Assembly: GCF_031127905.1 (NCBI RefSeq) | Contig: NZ_JARXIC010000009.1 | Span: 94,693 to 158,692 of the forward strand | DNA length: 64,000 nt | Reading direction: 5' to 3' | DNA from: Thalassobacterium sedimentorum | GTDB taxonomy: Bacteria > Verrucomicrobiota > Verrucomicrobiia > Opitutales > Coraliomargaritaceae | Shown: piece after piece, positions 18,048 to 29,004 of the stretch | How the letters are laid out: each line of letters starts with the position of its first letter | Position numbering within the stretch: position 1 is the stretch's first letter | Made by a program: the position numbers and the translations under genes | The notes under the pieces: model-generated | Databases searched by the model: none | What the model was told of the DNA's origin: nothing | Seen by the model: only the letters and a program-made list of their open reading frames with translations

Positions 18048-18530
18048 ATGGCACGTTCAAAAGCAAACAAAGGAATCAGTCGTATCGACTCTGGTTCCAC
18101 TCATGGTTGGTTCGTTCGCGGATACCGCAACGGAAAAACTTACTCAAAACTGTTCAGTGATCGCAAATGCGGTGGCAAAGGCAAGGCTCAGAAACTGGCA
18201 AAGACCTATCGTGATGAACTCAATGAAGAGTTAGAATCGATTCCCAAAAAGCCACGTCAACGCCGCATCGTGGTCTCCGATTCACGCAACACCACTGGTG
18301 AACTAGGCGTTTCGCGCACGACGAAGGTCGGGCCCAACGGCACTAAACACGAATGCTACTCCGTTAGCTGGCGCCCGGAACCAGGTGTTCAAAAATGCAC
18401 CTCTTTTTCAATCAAGAAATACGGCGAAAAGAAAGCCTTCAAACTCGCCGTCGAGCACCGTCGTAACATGATGCGTGAAATCCACGGTCCAAATTTCTAC
18501 CGTCAATTGAGCAAGCGTAAACAAGCGTAG
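18048..18530 (+). CDS. small basic protein with two AP2-like DNA-binding repeats
   Basis: 160 residues, strongly basic, no signal peptide. Two copies of a similar unit can be aligned by eye: residues 9-58 (GISRIDSG, GWFVRGYRNGKTYSKLFSD, KAQKLAKTYRDEL) and 83-150 (GVSRTTKVG, CYSVSWRPEPG, KKAFKLAVEHRRNM). Each has the AP2 layout: G-[IV]-S-R start, three beta strands with an aromatic-x-V/R core, then a helix with Ala and Arg. AP2 domains bind DNA in plant ERF factors, in integrases and in homing endonucleases. Here there is no nuclease or recombinase domain. I infer a DNA-binding protein, regulator or nucleoid-associated. It is monocistronic with a strong terminator. Confidence 0.65.
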   Translation: MARSKANKGISRIDSGSTHGWFVRGYRNGKTYSKLFSDRKCGGKGKAQKLAKTYRDELNEELESIPKKPRQRRIVVSDSRNTTGELGVSRTTKVGPNGTKHECYSVSWRPEPGVQKCTSFSIKKYGEKKAFKLAVEHRRNMMREIHGPNFYRQLSKRKQA

Positions 18531-18561
18531 ATTAGCTCACGCAAACGCTTGATTTTAATTC

Positions 18562-18594
18562 AGCGCAACCTACATAGGTTGCGCTTTTTTTTTT
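18562..18594 (+). terminator. rho-independent terminator after the AP2-like gene
   Basis: A perfect 10-bp stem (18562-18571 with 18576-18585), 4-base loop, and a run of ten T. Among the strongest terminators in the window. Confidence 0.95.
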
Positions 18595-18746
18595 GCAGAA
18601 CAAACAAGCGAATAATCAAGGCTCAGCTTCACGCACCTGTGCAATACCCTGGATTTGATCTATTCGCAACAGTGCAGCTAGCAAAATTTTATCATGTTTG
18701 AGTATGGATTATTACTAAATATTCATGTGTAACGTCTGCATAGAAT

Positions 18747-21665
18747 ATGAAATCAACTGAACATTTTACCTTCGGATACCATACGGATCACATTTTACGT
18801 ACACTATTTTCGACAGACGCATCCGAATACCAAGAATTGCCCCATGCGGTCGCCTTCCCTGAAACAGGCGAACACATACGTCAGCTAATTCAATACGCAC
18901 GCAAGAATAAGCTTAGCTTGATACCGCGCACTGCAGGTACCTCACTGGCAGGCCAAGTAGTCGGCTCCGGCATTGTCGTAGACGCAGGCAAACACTTAAA
19001 CGCAATCCTTGAAATCGACCCGGTTGCCCGCACCGCACGGGTGCAACCAGGCGTTGTGCGCAATGAGCTCAACCACGCCTTACTGCCACACGGCCTGCTA
19101 TTCGGACCAGAAACCTCCACCGCCAATCGTGCCATGATCGGTGGCATGGTGGGCAATAATTCCTGCGGCTCGAACTCGCTGGCTTACGGCTCGACGCGTG
19201 AACACTTGCTCGCCGCCAGTGGCTATCTTAGCGATGGCTCCTGGGTGACCTTCAAAGCTATTGATCGCGCCACATTTGAAAGCAAATGCCAAGGCGATAG
19301 CTTGGAAGCCTCCATTTACCGCAAATGCCGCGATCTACTCAGCGTCCCGCAACGACGTGCGCAAATTACAGAAAATTTCCCCAAACGCAGCATCCCACGT
19401 CGCAACACTGGCTACGCACTGGACTTGCTAATGGACGCCGATGTCTTCGATCCAAGCTCCGACAAGCCTTTCAACCTCTGCAAACTAATCGCCGGCTCGG
19501 AAGGCACGCTCTTCTTCGGAACCGAATTTTTAATCGACTGCAATCCCCTGCCCCCCAAACACAGTGCGCTCATTTGCGCTCATTTCGAGAATGTCGACCA
19601 AGCGCTGCGCTCCGTCATGCCCGCGCTCAACCACACACCTTTCGGCGTCGAATTAATCGATCGTCACATCCTCGAAGCCACCAAGCGCAATCGAGAACAG
19701 CTCAAGAACCGCTTCTTCGTGGAAGGCGACCCGGGGGCGATTTTGGTCGTCGACCTCCGCCGTGAAAGCGCCGCCGAACTGGATCTGGTGGTCGCACAGG
19801 TCATCGCCGACATTAAAGCCACAGGCAAGGGCTATGCATTTCCGGTGCTCACTGGTGCCGATGAGGCCAAGGTCTGGGAGCTGCGCCGGGCAGGTCAGGG
19901 CCTCGTCAGTAACATCCCCGGCGACGCCAAACCACGCGAAGTTTGTGAAGATACCGCCGTCGATGTATCTCAACTGGCAGATTACATCGCAGAGTTCGAC
20001 ACATTGATGAAAACGAAGCATGGCCGCGACTGCGTTTACTACGCGCACGCGGGTTCGGGCGAATTACACACACGTCCACTCTTCAATTTAAAAACAACCG
20101 AGGGCTTGAAAACCTTCCGCAGCGTCGCCGAAGACGTCGCCGCACTGGTCAAGAAGTATCAAGGCTCACTCAGCGGTGAGCACGGTGACGGGCGCCTGCG
20201 CGGCGAATTTATCCCCTTCATGGTTGGCCAAGAATGCTACGCGATGATGAAAGAGATCAAGGCCACCTTCGACCCTGATAATATCTTCAATCCTGGCAAA
20301 ATCGTCGATGCCAAGCCAATGGATGTCGACCTGCGCTATGGCCCGGACAAGCCAAATCCGGAATACGAAACCATATTCGATTTTTCCAGTAGTCAGGGCG
20401 TCTTGCGCGCAGCCGAAAACTGCAATGGCTCCGGAGACTGCCGTAAAGGCTTTCTCGCTGGTGGCACGATGTGCCCCAGCTACATGGCCACCGGCAACGA
20501 AAAAGAAACCACCCGCGCCCGTGCCAATATACTGCGACATGCACTGACACATCCGGACAACCCGCTCAAACCATTTGATAATGCCGCCGCCAAAGAGGTG
20601 CTCGATCTCTGCCTTTCGTGCAAAGGCTGTAAGTCGGAGTGCCCCTCCAATGTCGATATTGCAAAGCTCAAAGCCGAATTCTCACAGCATTACTACGATG
20701 CCCATGGCGTGCCACTGCGCACCAAAATGATTGCAAACTACAGCCAGTCCAGTCGCCTGGCATCGCTGGCACCATGGGCGTGGAATGCCGCTTTCGGCAC
20801 CACCGGCATTCGTAAAGCTCTCAATCGTATCGTCGGGTTTCACCCTGACCGCACCATTCCTAAACTACACAGCACGACACTGAAAAAGTGGCATAACAAA
20901 AAACAAAAAAGCGACAAACCCAACACCGATAAAGTAGTCTATCTATTCTGCGACGAATTTACCAATTACAACGATGTGCCCTTGGGACAAAAAGCAATTC
21001 AGCTACTAGAACGTCTAGGCTATACGGTACGTATACCAGAGCACTTGGAAAGCGGCCGCACTTGGCTATCCAAGGGACTCGTGCGTAAAGCTAAAGAAAT
21101 CGCCAATACCAACGTACAACAACTCGCGCCTCTGATCTCAGAAGACACTCCTCTGATTGGCATCGAGCCCTCAGCCATCCTTTCCTTTCGCGATGAATAT
21201 ATAGATCTAGCCGAAGGCGAACTCAAAACAACTGCTCGCACACTTGCCAGCAATTGCCTGATGTTTGAAGAGTTTATCGTGCGCGAATTTGAAGCAGGAC
21301 GCATTCGCAGCGATCAATTTCAAGGCAAGCCACAATTAATCAAATTCCACGGCCACTGCTTTCAAAAGTCTTTGGCCTCCGTGGTGCCCACCGTGCGCGC
21401 ACTGCAAATCCCGACTGGCTATAAAGTCCACATGATCCCCAGCGGTTGCTGTGGTATGGCGGGCTCCTTCGGCTACGAAAAAGAACACTACGAACTCTCG
21501 ATGAAAATCGGCGAACTGGTGCTCTTCCCCACCATCAGAGAACAAGCCCAGGATGTCCTCATCGCCGCGACAGGCACCTCCTGCCGCCACCAAATTCACG
21601 ACGGCACCCAACGCACGGCACTTCATCCGGCCGAAATCCTTTTTAACGCACTCAATCAGGTGTAA
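18747..21665 (+). CDS. FAD-linked oxidase/iron-sulfur dehydrogenase, YdiJ-like
   Basis: 972 residues. N-terminal FAD-binding type 4 domain (PRTAGTSLAGQ near residue 57, MIGGMVGNNSCGSNS), FAD-oxidase C-terminal domain with SGEHGDGRLRGEF, then two ferredoxin-like clusters (CNGSGDCRK near 558, CLSCKGCKSECP near 621), and a CCG domain with HGHC and SGCCGMAGSFGYE near 867-905. This is the architecture of E. coli YdiJ, a D-2-hydroxyglutarate dehydrogenase, and of large D-lactate dehydrogenases. It passes electrons from a 2-hydroxyacid to an acceptor such as quinone. The exact substrate is open. It is followed 14 bp later by the esterase gene and then hrpA. Confidence 0.88.
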   Translation: MKSTEHFTFGYHTDHILRTLFSTDASEYQELPHAVAFPETGEHIRQLIQYARKNKLSLIPRTAGTSLAGQVVGSGIVVDAGKHLNAILEIDPVARTARVQPGVVRNELNHALLPHGLLFGPETSTANRAMIGGMVGNNSCGSNSLAYGSTREHLLAASGYLSDGSWVTFKAIDRATFESKCQGDSLEASIYRKCRDLLSVPQRRAQITENFPKRSIPRRNTGYALDLLMDADVFDPSSDKPFNLCKLIAGSEGTLFFGTEFLIDCNPLPPKHSALICAHFENVDQALRSVMPALNHTPFGVELIDRHILEATKRNREQLKNRFFVEGDPGAILVVDLRRESAAELDLVVAQVIADIKATGKGYAFPVLTGADEAKVWELRRAGQGLVSNIPGDAKPREVCEDTAVDVSQLADYIAEFDTLMKTKHGRDCVYYAHAGSGELHTRPLFNLKTTEGLKTFRSVAEDVAALVKKYQGSLSGEHGDGRLRGEFIPFMVGQECYAMMKEIKATFDPDNIFNPGKIVDAKPMDVDLRYGPDKPNPEYETIFDFSSSQGVLRAAENCNGSGDCRKGFLAGGTMCPSYMATGNEKETTRARANILRHALTHPDNPLKPFDNAAAKEVLDLCLSCKGCKSECPSNVDIAKLKAEFSQHYYDAHGVPLRTKMIANYSQSSRLASLAPWAWNAAFGTTGIRKALNRIVGFHPDRTIPKLHSTTLKKWHNKKQKSDKPNTDKVVYLFCDEFTNYNDVPLGQKAIQLLERLGYTVRIPEHLESGRTWLSKGLVRKAKEIANTNVQQLAPLISEDTPLIGIEPSAILSFRDEYIDLAEGELKTTARTLASNCLMFEEFIVREFEAGRIRSDQFQGKPQLIKFHGHCFQKSLASVVPTVRALQIPTGYKVHMIPSGCCGMAGSFGYEKEHYELSMKIGELVLFPTIREQAQDVLIAATGTSCRHQIHDGTQRTALHPAEILFNALNQV

Positions 21666-21679
21666 CTTAGTATAAACGA

Positions 21680-22630
21680 ATGATCACACACGATTTCCCA
21701 TTCGATCCCACTTACGGCTATACACTCGATGATTTACTCGCCGTCACCGCGCCCGCCGAGCCCGCCGACTTTCAAAGTTTCTGGCAAGACAAGTATGCGA
21801 AAGCACGCCAAATACCGCTCAACATTGATCGCAGAGAAATCGAGAGCCCGGATGCGGCCTTTCAGCTCTATCGAGTGAGCTACGACTCTTGGGATGGCGT
21901 ACGTATCGGCGCATGGATAACCGTGCCCAAATCAGAGCCAATCGAGAGCGCCACGGTCGTCGGGCACGGCTATGGCGGACGCGACGCACCGGGCTTTGAA
22001 GAGCCTATCAAAAATACGGTTTGCATCTACCCTTGCGTACGCGGCTTTCAACTCTCGCCGCATCAGACCTACCCCGGCGATGGCCATAAACACGTCATGG
22101 TCGGCATCGAATCCGAAGACTCCTACTCTCACTTGGGCAGTGTGGTCGACTATTGGTTGGCGGCCTCCGTCCTGGAAAGCCTTTACCCCCAGACCTCCGA
22201 TAAACTCTACTATCTAGGAGGTAGCTTCGGAGGCGGTATCGGCGCACTCATGCTGCCGTGGGATTCACGTTTCAAAAAAGCTTTTTTAGACATTCCCAGT
22301 TTCGGAAATCACCCCTTGCGCGTCGAACTGCCCTGTGTCGGCAGTGGAGAATCCGTGCAAAAGCACTTCAAAGAAGGGCACCCCGAAGTGCTTGAAGTGC
22401 TCAGCTACTTCGATGCCGCCATCGCAGCCAAGCATATTCAAATACCAGTATTTGTCGCAGCGGCGACCTTCGACCCCGCTGTGCCCCCACCGGGCCAATT
22501 CGCCGTTTACAATAGCCTATCGGGCCCCAAAGAGCTTTTTATACGTCAAGCTGCGCACTTCGAATTATCCGGCAACGAGCACGACAACGCCGCCACTCAT
22601 GCCCGCCTGCTACGCTGGTTTGCTCAATAA
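21680..22630 (+). CDS. acetyl xylan esterase/cephalosporin-C deacetylase family hydrolase
   Basis: 316 residues, AXE1-type alpha/beta hydrolase. Signs: VVGHGYGGRD oxyanion region, YPCVRGFQLS, nucleophile serine in LGGSFGGG, acid Asp in AATFDPAVPPPGQF, and His in AAHFELSG. The family removes acetyl groups from xylo-oligosaccharides or related small esters. There is no signal peptide, so it acts in the cytoplasm, probably on imported oligosaccharides or small esters. It lies between the YdiJ-like gene and hrpA (9 bp gap), with no functional link apparent. Confidence 0.88.
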   Translation: MITHDFPFDPTYGYTLDDLLAVTAPAEPADFQSFWQDKYAKARQIPLNIDRREIESPDAAFQLYRVSYDSWDGVRIGAWITVPKSEPIESATVVGHGYGGRDAPGFEEPIKNTVCIYPCVRGFQLSPHQTYPGDGHKHVMVGIESEDSYSHLGSVVDYWLAASVLESLYPQTSDKLYYLGGSFGGGIGALMLPWDSRFKKAFLDIPSFGNHPLRVELPCVGSGESVQKHFKEGHPEVLEVLSYFDAAIAAKHIQIPVFVAAATFDPAVPPPGQFAVYNSLSGPKELFIRQAAHFELSGNEHDNAATHARLLRWFAQ

Positions 22631-22639
22631 ATACATTCA

Positions 22640-25600
22640 ATGATCGAAGCGACACTCCCCGTTCCAAGCTATTCCGAAGAGCTTCCCATCCACCTGCGGA
22701 GGGAAGAAATCGTGCGTACCATCCGCGAGAATCAAGTCGTCGTCATCGCTGGTGAAACAGGCTCGGGCAAAACCACGCAAATCCCGAAATTCCTATTAGA
22801 ATGTGGCCTCGGCAAAAAGGGCTATCTCGGTTGCACCCAACCACGCCGCGTGGCAGCACTCTCAGTCGCACAACGGATCGCCGAAGAGCTGGGCGTCCAA
22901 TATGGCAACCAAGTCGGTGCCAAAATTCGTTTCACTGATCAGACTCAGGCCAACACCGTGATCAAGGTGATGACCGATGGCATCCTGCTCAACGAACTGC
23001 AGGACGACCCCATGCTCCGTGCTTACGAAGCCATCGTCATCGACGAAGCGCACGAGCGTAGCCTCAATATCGACTTTATCCTCGGCTGCCTGCGCCAGCT
23101 CACCCACACGCGTAAAGATCTCAAGATCATCATCACCTCCGCCACCATCGACACGGCCAGCTTTGCTAAGGCATTTGACGATGCACCCATCATTGAAGTC
23201 TCCGGGCGTATGTATCCAGTCGATACATTTTATCGTCCACCAGCCGATAACGACGAAGGCGATTACATCGATGCAGCCACCGATGTCATTACCGAAATCA
23301 TCGAGCACAACCGCCCAGGCGACATTCTTGTCTTCCTCCCCGGTGAACGCGACATCCACGAACTCCGCCGCCAACTTGAAGACAGTCCCGCGCGCCAGTG
23401 TGATTTACTCCCCCTCTTCGGCCGCCTCGCCAATGCCGACCAGCAGCGTATTTTCCACCCCGGCGGGCGGCGCCGCATCATCCTCTCAACCAATATTGCG
23501 GAAACCTCACTCACGGTCCCCGGCATTCGCTATGTCGTCGATACAGGTCTGGCGCGCGTCAGTCGCTACAGTCCCCACTCGCGCACTCAACGGCTCCCCA
23601 TTGAGCCCATCGCACAATCCAGCGCCAATCAACGCCAAGGTCGCTGTGGCCGTGTCAGCAACGGTGTCTGCTACCGCCTCTACGATGAACAGGACTTTTT
23701 AGCACGCCCACGCTACACCACTCCCGAGATCCATCGATCCAACCTAGCCTCTGTCATCCTACGCATGATGGCATTTAAACTAGGCGACATTCGTACCTTC
23801 CCCTTTATCGATCCACCTGCCGAAAATGCCATTGTCGGTGGCTACCGCTTACTGGCCGAACTCGGCGCGGTTCAAGCAGACGAACGCAATCCCGATCCAG
23901 ACGCCTACCGCCTGACTAAACTCGGGCGCCGCCTGGCGCAACTCCCAGTCGACCCCACCGTTGCACGCATGCTACTCCAAGCCCAGCGTGAGGGAGCACT
24001 GCCCGAAGTGCTCGTCATCGCCTCCGGCCTCTCAATACAAGACCCGCGCGAGCGCCCCGCCGAACTCGCAAAGGAGGCGGACGAGATGCACAAGCAATTC
24101 ACCCACCCCGAGTCCGACTTTCTCACCCTACTCAACATTTGGAACAGCTACCACGAAAAGTTAGACAGCCTATCACAGAACAAACTCCGCAAATTCTGCA
24201 AAAGCCACTTCCTCGCGTACCAACGCATGCGTGAATGGCGCGACATCCACCACCAACTGGAACGAATTCTAAAGGAACGTCCAAGCTCCAAGGCCAAACG
24301 GTCCAGCCCGAAGAAACAGCAGGCAAGCACTCAAAATTCACAACTAGGCGTTCTACCTTCGACGTTTTCTCCAAGCGAGTACGCGGCCATCCACCGCTCC
24401 ATTCTGACGGGCCTACTCAGTAATATTGCCCACAAAGAAGAAGAGCACACTTATCGTGGTCCCCGCAATCGCAAGGCCTTGCTCTTCCCCGGCTCCGCAC
24501 TATTCGATCACGAAACCGCCAAGAAGCAGCGTAAAGCCGCTTACGCAAAAAAGACAAAGCCCAAGCCCGCCAAGACCAAAGCGCCCGAATGGATCGTCTG
24601 CGGCGAATGGATGGAAACCAGCCGCTTGTTTGCCCGCACCGCAGCCAAGATTGAAGTCGATTGGATCGAAGAACTCGCTGGCGACCTCCTCTCAATACGA
24701 CACTCCGAGCCCTTCTGGAGTAGTAAAGGGGCCGCCGTGCTCAGCAAAGAGCGCCGCATACTCTTCGGGCTGGAGATCCAACGCAATCAGGTCAGCTACA
24801 GTCGGATCAACCCCGAGGAAGCCACCGATATTTTCATCCGCAACGGCCTGATTGAAGGTGGCATAAAAGAGCGCCCCAAATTCTTTCAACAGAACGCTCA
24901 AGTCCAGCAAGCGGCCGAATCGGAACTCGCACGTCGTCGCAGCGGTTCCACCTTGTGGATCGAGGATCAGCTCTTCGAGTTCTATCGTCAGCGACTCGAC
25001 GCAGTCGGCTCTTTCGCCGAACTGCGTAGCTACGCCAAGAAACACCATGGCGGCTCACTCGATTTCCTCAAAGCTCACGAAGACGATCTTTTGCCGCCCG
25101 ATGAGAGCGGCATCGCAACCGAAGACTTTCCACGTGCACTTCGACTTGGTGGCAGCGAAATCCCACTCCAATACCGCAACGAACCCGGCAGTGAAGAGGA
25201 TGGCGTCACGCTGCGCTTACCACTGGCGCAAGTCGATGCCATTCAACAAGGCACACTCGACTGGGCAGTACCCGGACACTTGGAAGAAAAAATCGAATGT
25301 TTACTACGCGCACTCCCCAAGCAAATTCGTATTCGCTTACACCCACTCAAGGAGCGCGCCAGCGAGCTCAAGTCGAAATTGAAGCCCAGTGAGCGCCCAC
25401 TCACCGAGCAACTCAGCGAATTACTGCGCAGTGCCTACGGCATCGAAACCTACAAAGACCAATGGAGCAAAGCTCAACTCCCCCAACACCTCAAGCCACG
25501 TATCCAAATTGAGAATACTAAAGGCGACGCCTTAGCGCAAAGCCGCGATCTCGACAACCTACGCCAGCAACTCAAATCCAAGAGCCAACAGACCGCCGCC

Positions 25601-26524
25601 GGTAATGGTCTGGACGCAATTCCCGCATGGCAAGCCGCCGCAGCACAGCACGAACGCGAGAATCTGAACACATGGAACTTCGGAAATCCCCCCGAATGCA
25701 TTGATCTCAGCGGCGAGTCTGGCTTACCACTCAAAGCATATCCAGCCCTCGTCAGCGAGCGCAACCAGATACATCTCAGGCTCTGTCCCGACCGGGATCA
25801 AGCACGGCAGCACACCGCAAAAGCATGGCCCGAACTCGCCGAACAAAGTATGGGCCGCGAGATCGCGTGGATACGTCGCGACCTGAAAGAGCTAAAGAAG
25901 CTCGGCATTTTACTCATTCAACTCGGTGGCTATGATCGTATCAAAGACCCCGCGTGGGCACATCTACGACGCCACTTATTTAAAACCGAAAACTTATTAC
26001 CCCTCCGGGAAGCCAACTTTCAAAAGACCTTGCAACATGCCAACCACACATCCAAAGGCATCACACTCAAGCTCACCGATCACCTGCGCGCCATCTTGGA
26101 AGCACGCGAGGCTGTGCAATTACTGCTAGAACAAAAGAAGACCAGCCAAGCCATTATCTACCCCGGCATGCGCGCCCACCTGGAGCAAATCGCGCCCGCA
26201 AACTTACTGGATCACTACGAGTTCGACGAACTCCAGCATATCGCCCGCTACCTAAAAGCAATGATGCGGCGCGCCCAACGTGCCAAAGAAAGCATCCAAC
26301 GTGACATCGAAAAATCTCAACGCATTGCCCCCTTTGAAAATAAACTGACCGCATTGGAAACGCTCGCCAAGAAAGCCCAAGCCCCCCTAGTCAAGCCCTA
26401 CCGAATCTTGCTCGAAGAATTTCGCGTGTCGATCTACGCGCAAGAACTTGGCACCGCTCAGAAAGTCTCTGAGAAACGACTTGAGCAACTCGCTGAAGCG
26501 ATCACCAAGCAGTTAAAAAGCTAA
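22640..26524 (+). CDS. hrpA: ATP-dependent RNA helicase HrpA
   Basis: 1294 residues, the usual HrpA size. DEAH-box core: Walker [11 protein letters not shown] (K44), [32 protein letters not shown], then [13 protein letters not shown] and QRQGRCGRV. It continues into the winged-helix/ratchet and OB-fold (HA2, DUF3418-like) C-terminal half with [15 protein letters not shown] basic insertion near residue 545-560 ([13 protein letters not shown]) is low complexity. HrpA unwinds RNA and has been linked to rescue of stalled ribosomes in E. coli. The gene is the last of a closely spaced trio. Confidence 0.95.
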   Translation: MIEATLPVPSYSEELPIHLRREEIVRTIRENQVVVIAGETGSGKTTQIPKFLLECGLGKKGYLGCTQPRRVAALSVAQRIAEELGVQYGNQVGAKIRFTDQTQANTVIKVMTDGILLNELQDDPMLRAYEAIVIDEAHERSLNIDFILGCLRQLTHTRKDLKIIITSATIDTASFAKAFDDAPIIEVSGRMYPVDTFYRPPADNDEGDYIDAATDVITEIIEHNRPGDILVFLPGERDIHELRRQLEDSPARQCDLLPLFGRLANADQQRIFHPGGRRRIILSTNIAETSLTVPGIRYVVDTGLARVSRYSPHSRTQRLPIEPIAQSSANQRQGRCGRVSNGVCYRLYDEQDFLARPRYTTPEIHRSNLASVILRMMAFKLGDIRTFPFIDPPAENAIVGGYRLLAELGAVQADERNPDPDAYRLTKLGRRLAQLPVDPTVARMLLQAQREGALPEVLVIASGLSIQDPRERPAELAKEADEMHKQFTHPESDFLTLLNIWNSYHEKLDSLSQNKLRKFCKSHFLAYQRMREWRDIHHQLERILKERPSSKAKRSSPKKQQASTQNSQLGVLPSTFSPSEYAAIHRSILTGLLSNIAHKEEEHTYRGPRNRKALLFPGSALFDHETAKKQRKAAYAKKTKPKPAKTKAPEWIVCGEWMETSRLFARTAAKIEVDWIEELAGDLLSIRHSEPFWSSKGAAVLSKERRILFGLEIQRNQVSYSRINPEEATDIFIRNGLIEGGIKERPKFFQQNAQVQQAAESELARRRSGSTLWIEDQLFEFYRQRLDAVGSFAELRSYAKKHHGGSLDFLKAHEDDLLPPDESGIATEDFPRALRLGGSEIPLQYRNEPGSEEDGVTLRLPLAQVDAIQQGTLDWAVPGHLEEKIECLLRALPKQIRIRLHPLKERASELKSKLKPSERPLTEQLSELLRSAYGIETYKDQWSKAQLPQHLKPRIQIENTKGDALAQSRDLDNLRQQLKSKSQQTAAGNGLDAIPAWQAAAAQHERENLNTWNFGNPPECIDLSGESGLPLKAYPALVSERNQIHLRLCPDRDQARQHTAKAWPELAEQSMGREIAWIRRDLKELKKLGILLIQLGGYDRIKDPAWAHLRRHLFKTENLLPLREANFQKTLQHANHTSKGITLKLTDHLRAILEAREAVQLLLEQKKTSQAIIYPGMRAHLEQIAPANLLDHYEFDELQHIARYLKAMMRRAQRAKESIQRDIEKSQRIAPFENKLTALETLAKKAQAPLVKPYRILLEEFRVSIYAQELGTAQKVSEKRLEQLAEAITKQLKS

Positions 26525-26609
26525 CGGATGTGCGTATCCACTCACTAGAATAGACGGCATAGCTACGCGCTTGATCTATTCAACTGCATCCATAGCATCC
26601 CACGTTTCT

Positions 26610-27593
26610 ATGCCCGCCCTCACACACAAACGCTCTCCGGACTACAAACCTTTTTGCTTCCTGTTTTGCATCTTTGCACTCTGTTGGATCACCGCCCTGC
26701 TATTTGCAGGTGGTATGACAACAAGCATTAAGGCAGGAATGGCATTTTTGGATTGGCCTCTTTCAAATGGTTCTATCAACCCTGAAGGCTGGAGAACCGA
26801 ATCTGATAAAATGGCTGAACATAGTCACCGCCTATTAGGCATGAAGATCGGTTTACTTTCGATAGTATTGTTCCTATGGACCTATTTGCGCGAATCGCGA
26901 GCTTGGGTACGCACACTCGCACGCGTGCTGGTATTGGTGGTCATTCTACAAGGCGTATTAGGTGGCTCGCGAGTACGCTTCGACCAACTCAACATTATGA
27001 GCGAAAACAATTTATTAGCGCAAAGTTTCGCAGTCATGCATGCTTGTGGCGCGATGGTTGTGCTCGGAATATTAGTGGCCCTAACACTCGCGAATACCCG
27101 TCGCTGGATTGAAGGCCCCCCGAGCGAGCGCTCTCCCTGCCCTCCTGGCGTTAAACGCTGGGGCATTGCAGCCACTCTGGCGATCTTTCTACAAATACTC
27201 GTTGGGGCCATCATGCGCCATGCCGATGCCGGCTTAGCCATACCAAGTTTCCCCATGGCCTCTAGCGGCAGCCTGCTTCCAGCCTACTGGAACTTCGACG
27301 TAAGCATTCATTTCGCACATCGAATCGGCGCGTTACTGGTGACCGCAATACTGCTGATTTTTCTCGGTAAAATTTGGGGATCCCCCAGTGCCAAACAAAC
27401 ATTGAGCTATGGAGTACTCCTAGTGAGTGCGATCCTGGGGCTTCAAATATTTCTAGGTGCCCTCACGATTTGGACCGCTAAAAACCCTTATGCAGCCACG
27501 ACCCATCATTTAGTCGGCGCTTTTCTCCTTGCCAGCACGTGGGCGCTAACTTTTCTAGCACACCACCCGCAACAATCTACCACCCTGCGGTAA
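26610..27593 (+). CDS. ctaA: heme A synthase
   Basis: 327 residues from the ATG at 26610; a TTG 39 bp upstream is possible but unneeded. Eight predicted membrane helices. Conserved histidines of the COX15/CtaA family appear in AEHSHRLLGM, VMHACGAM, MRHADAGLAIP, IHFAHRIGAL and TTHHLVGAFL. It oxidises the methyl group of heme O to the formyl of heme A, the cofactor of the downstream aa3-type oxidase. No conserved loop cysteine pair is seen, as in the COX15-like type. ctaB follows 25 bp later, so the two pathway enzymes are likely co-transcribed. Confidence 0.94.
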   Translation: MPALTHKRSPDYKPFCFLFCIFALCWITALLFAGGMTTSIKAGMAFLDWPLSNGSINPEGWRTESDKMAEHSHRLLGMKIGLLSIVLFLWTYLRESRAWVRTLARVLVLVVILQGVLGGSRVRFDQLNIMSENNLLAQSFAVMHACGAMVVLGILVALTLANTRRWIEGPPSERSPCPPGVKRWGIAATLAIFLQILVGAIMRHADAGLAIPSFPMASSGSLLPAYWNFDVSIHFAHRIGALLVTAILLIFLGKIWGSPSAKQTLSYGVLLVSAILGLQIFLGALTIWTAKNPYAATTHHLVGAFLLASTWALTFLAHHPQQSTTLR

Positions 27594-27618
27594 TTACAGT
27601 GCCCCGACTACAAGTACC

Positions 27619-28536
27619 TTGAGCCTACCAAATACAGATACCAAATCGATAAACTCCGATACGGCGTTTTCTTTACGCTCGAGAGTCAATGGTTACTACG
27701 AGCTAACCAAACCTCGCTTGAGTTTTATGTCTGTGATCACAGCTATCATCGGCTACCTATCCGCAGACCCTCAGCGTGACTTTGGAACCTTGGCCAGCCT
27801 CCTAATCGGGACCTCACTAGCCGCAGGTGGTGCCGCTGTATTAAATCAATGGCTAGAGCGTGAAGCAGACGCCCAAATGGTACGCACCAAAGATCGCCCG
27901 ATTCCCTCCGGCCAAATTGCACCCTATAATGCTTTAATGTTCGGAATGGGCTTAAGTATCTTCGGCACCTATCTTCTCTATGCAGGTGCCAACCCACTCG
28001 CTGGACTCATCACAGCCGCTACAGTTGCCTCATATGTGCTGCTGTATACACCGCTTAAAAAACTGACAACTTGGAATACACTCATCGGTGCCATTCCCGG
28101 CGCGTTGCCCCCACTAATCGGTTGGGCCGCAGCTGAAGGCAAAATATCCACTTTAGGCTGGATTCTCTTTGCCATCTTATTCCTGTGGCAAATGCCCCAC
28201 TTTTTCGCAATCGCCTGGACCTATCGCAAAGATTATAAACAAGGCGGCTTTATTATGCTCTCAAATACAGACGCAGACGGCACTATAGTCGCACGCCAGG
28301 CCTTTGTCTTCGCCGTAGCACTGGTGCTCAGCACCCTCTTGCCAACCTTATTGGGCTATGCAAGTTGGGGCTATGGCTCCATCGCAATTATCGCTGGCTG
28401 TTATATTTTACGCCCGGCATGGACGTTCTTAAAAGCAGAGATACGCGATACCGCCGCACGGCGTTTATTTATCGCATCGATTTTTTATCTTCCGGCCTTG
28501 CTCATTCCACTCGTTTTAGACCTGTGGTTAATCTAA
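27619..28536 (+). CDS. ctaB: protoheme IX farnesyltransferase (heme O synthase)
   Basis: 305 residues starting at TTG; I see no in-frame ATG before the conserved YYELTKPRLSFM, so a TTG start is likely. UbiA-family membrane enzyme: the Asp-rich motif NQWLEREADAQMVRTKDRP, and the second motif near YRKDYKQGGFIML. About nine helices. It adds farnesyl to heme B to give heme O, which CtaA then oxidises. It lies between ctaA and the DUF420 gene (7 bp gap), directly upstream of the oxidase region. Confidence 0.93.
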   Translation: MSLPNTDTKSINSDTAFSLRSRVNGYYELTKPRLSFMSVITAIIGYLSADPQRDFGTLASLLIGTSLAAGGAAVLNQWLEREADAQMVRTKDRPIPSGQIAPYNALMFGMGLSIFGTYLLYAGANPLAGLITAATVASYVLLYTPLKKLTTWNTLIGAIPGALPPLIGWAAAEGKISTLGWILFAILFLWQMPHFFAIAWTYRKDYKQGGFIMLSNTDADGTIVARQAFVFAVALVLSTLLPTLLGYASWGYGSIAIIAGCYILRPAWTFLKAEIRDTAARRLFIASIFYLPALLIPLVLDLWLI

Positions 28537-28543
28537 TTAGGCC

Positions 28544-28975
28544 ATGTCATTTACCGAATCCCTCCCGACTTTAAACGCATACTTAAACGGCGCCGCCACC
28601 GTGCTGCTGACTGCTGGGTTTATCTGCATAAAAACTGGCCGAGAACAAGCCCATCGCAGATGCATGCTCTCCGCTTTTTCCGTTTCCGTCGTCTTTCTCT
28701 TCTTTTATGTGCTACACAAGTGGCTCGTACAAGGAGTCCACACTCCCTTCACCGGTGAAGGCGCTTGGCGCAGCTTCTACTATACAATGCTAGCGACACA
28801 TATCGCACTTGCTATGCTAATTGTACCGCTAGTGCTAACCACACTCACTTTAGCCATTCGCGGTAAACGTGAAAGCCATAAAGCTTGGGCACGCTGGACG
28901 TTCCCGATTTGGTACTACGTTTCAGTCACTGGAGTCCTGGTTTACTGCTTCCTATATGTTTGGTGGCCGGCCTAA
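28544..28975 (+). CDS. DUF420 membrane protein (CtaM-like oxidase assembly factor)
   Basis: 143 residues with four membrane helices. The DUF420 signature is seen as LNAYLNGAATVLLTAGF, YVLHKWLVQGVHTPFTG, THIALAMLIVPLVL and HKAWARWTFPIWYYVSVTG. In Staphylococcus the homologue CtaM is needed for an active aa3 oxidase. The position after ctaA-ctaB and before the caa3 operon supports the same role here. The gene order is conserved in many aerobic bacteria. Confidence 0.88.
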   Translation: MSFTESLPTLNAYLNGAATVLLTAGFICIKTGREQAHRRCMLSAFSVSVVFLFFYVLHKWLVQGVHTPFTGEGAWRSFYYTMLATHIALAMLIVPLVLTTLTLAIRGKRESHKAWARWTFPIWYYVSVTGVLVYCFLYVWWPA

Positions 28976-29004
28976 AGTGATTCAGGCTGAGCCCATTTGA
29001 GATT

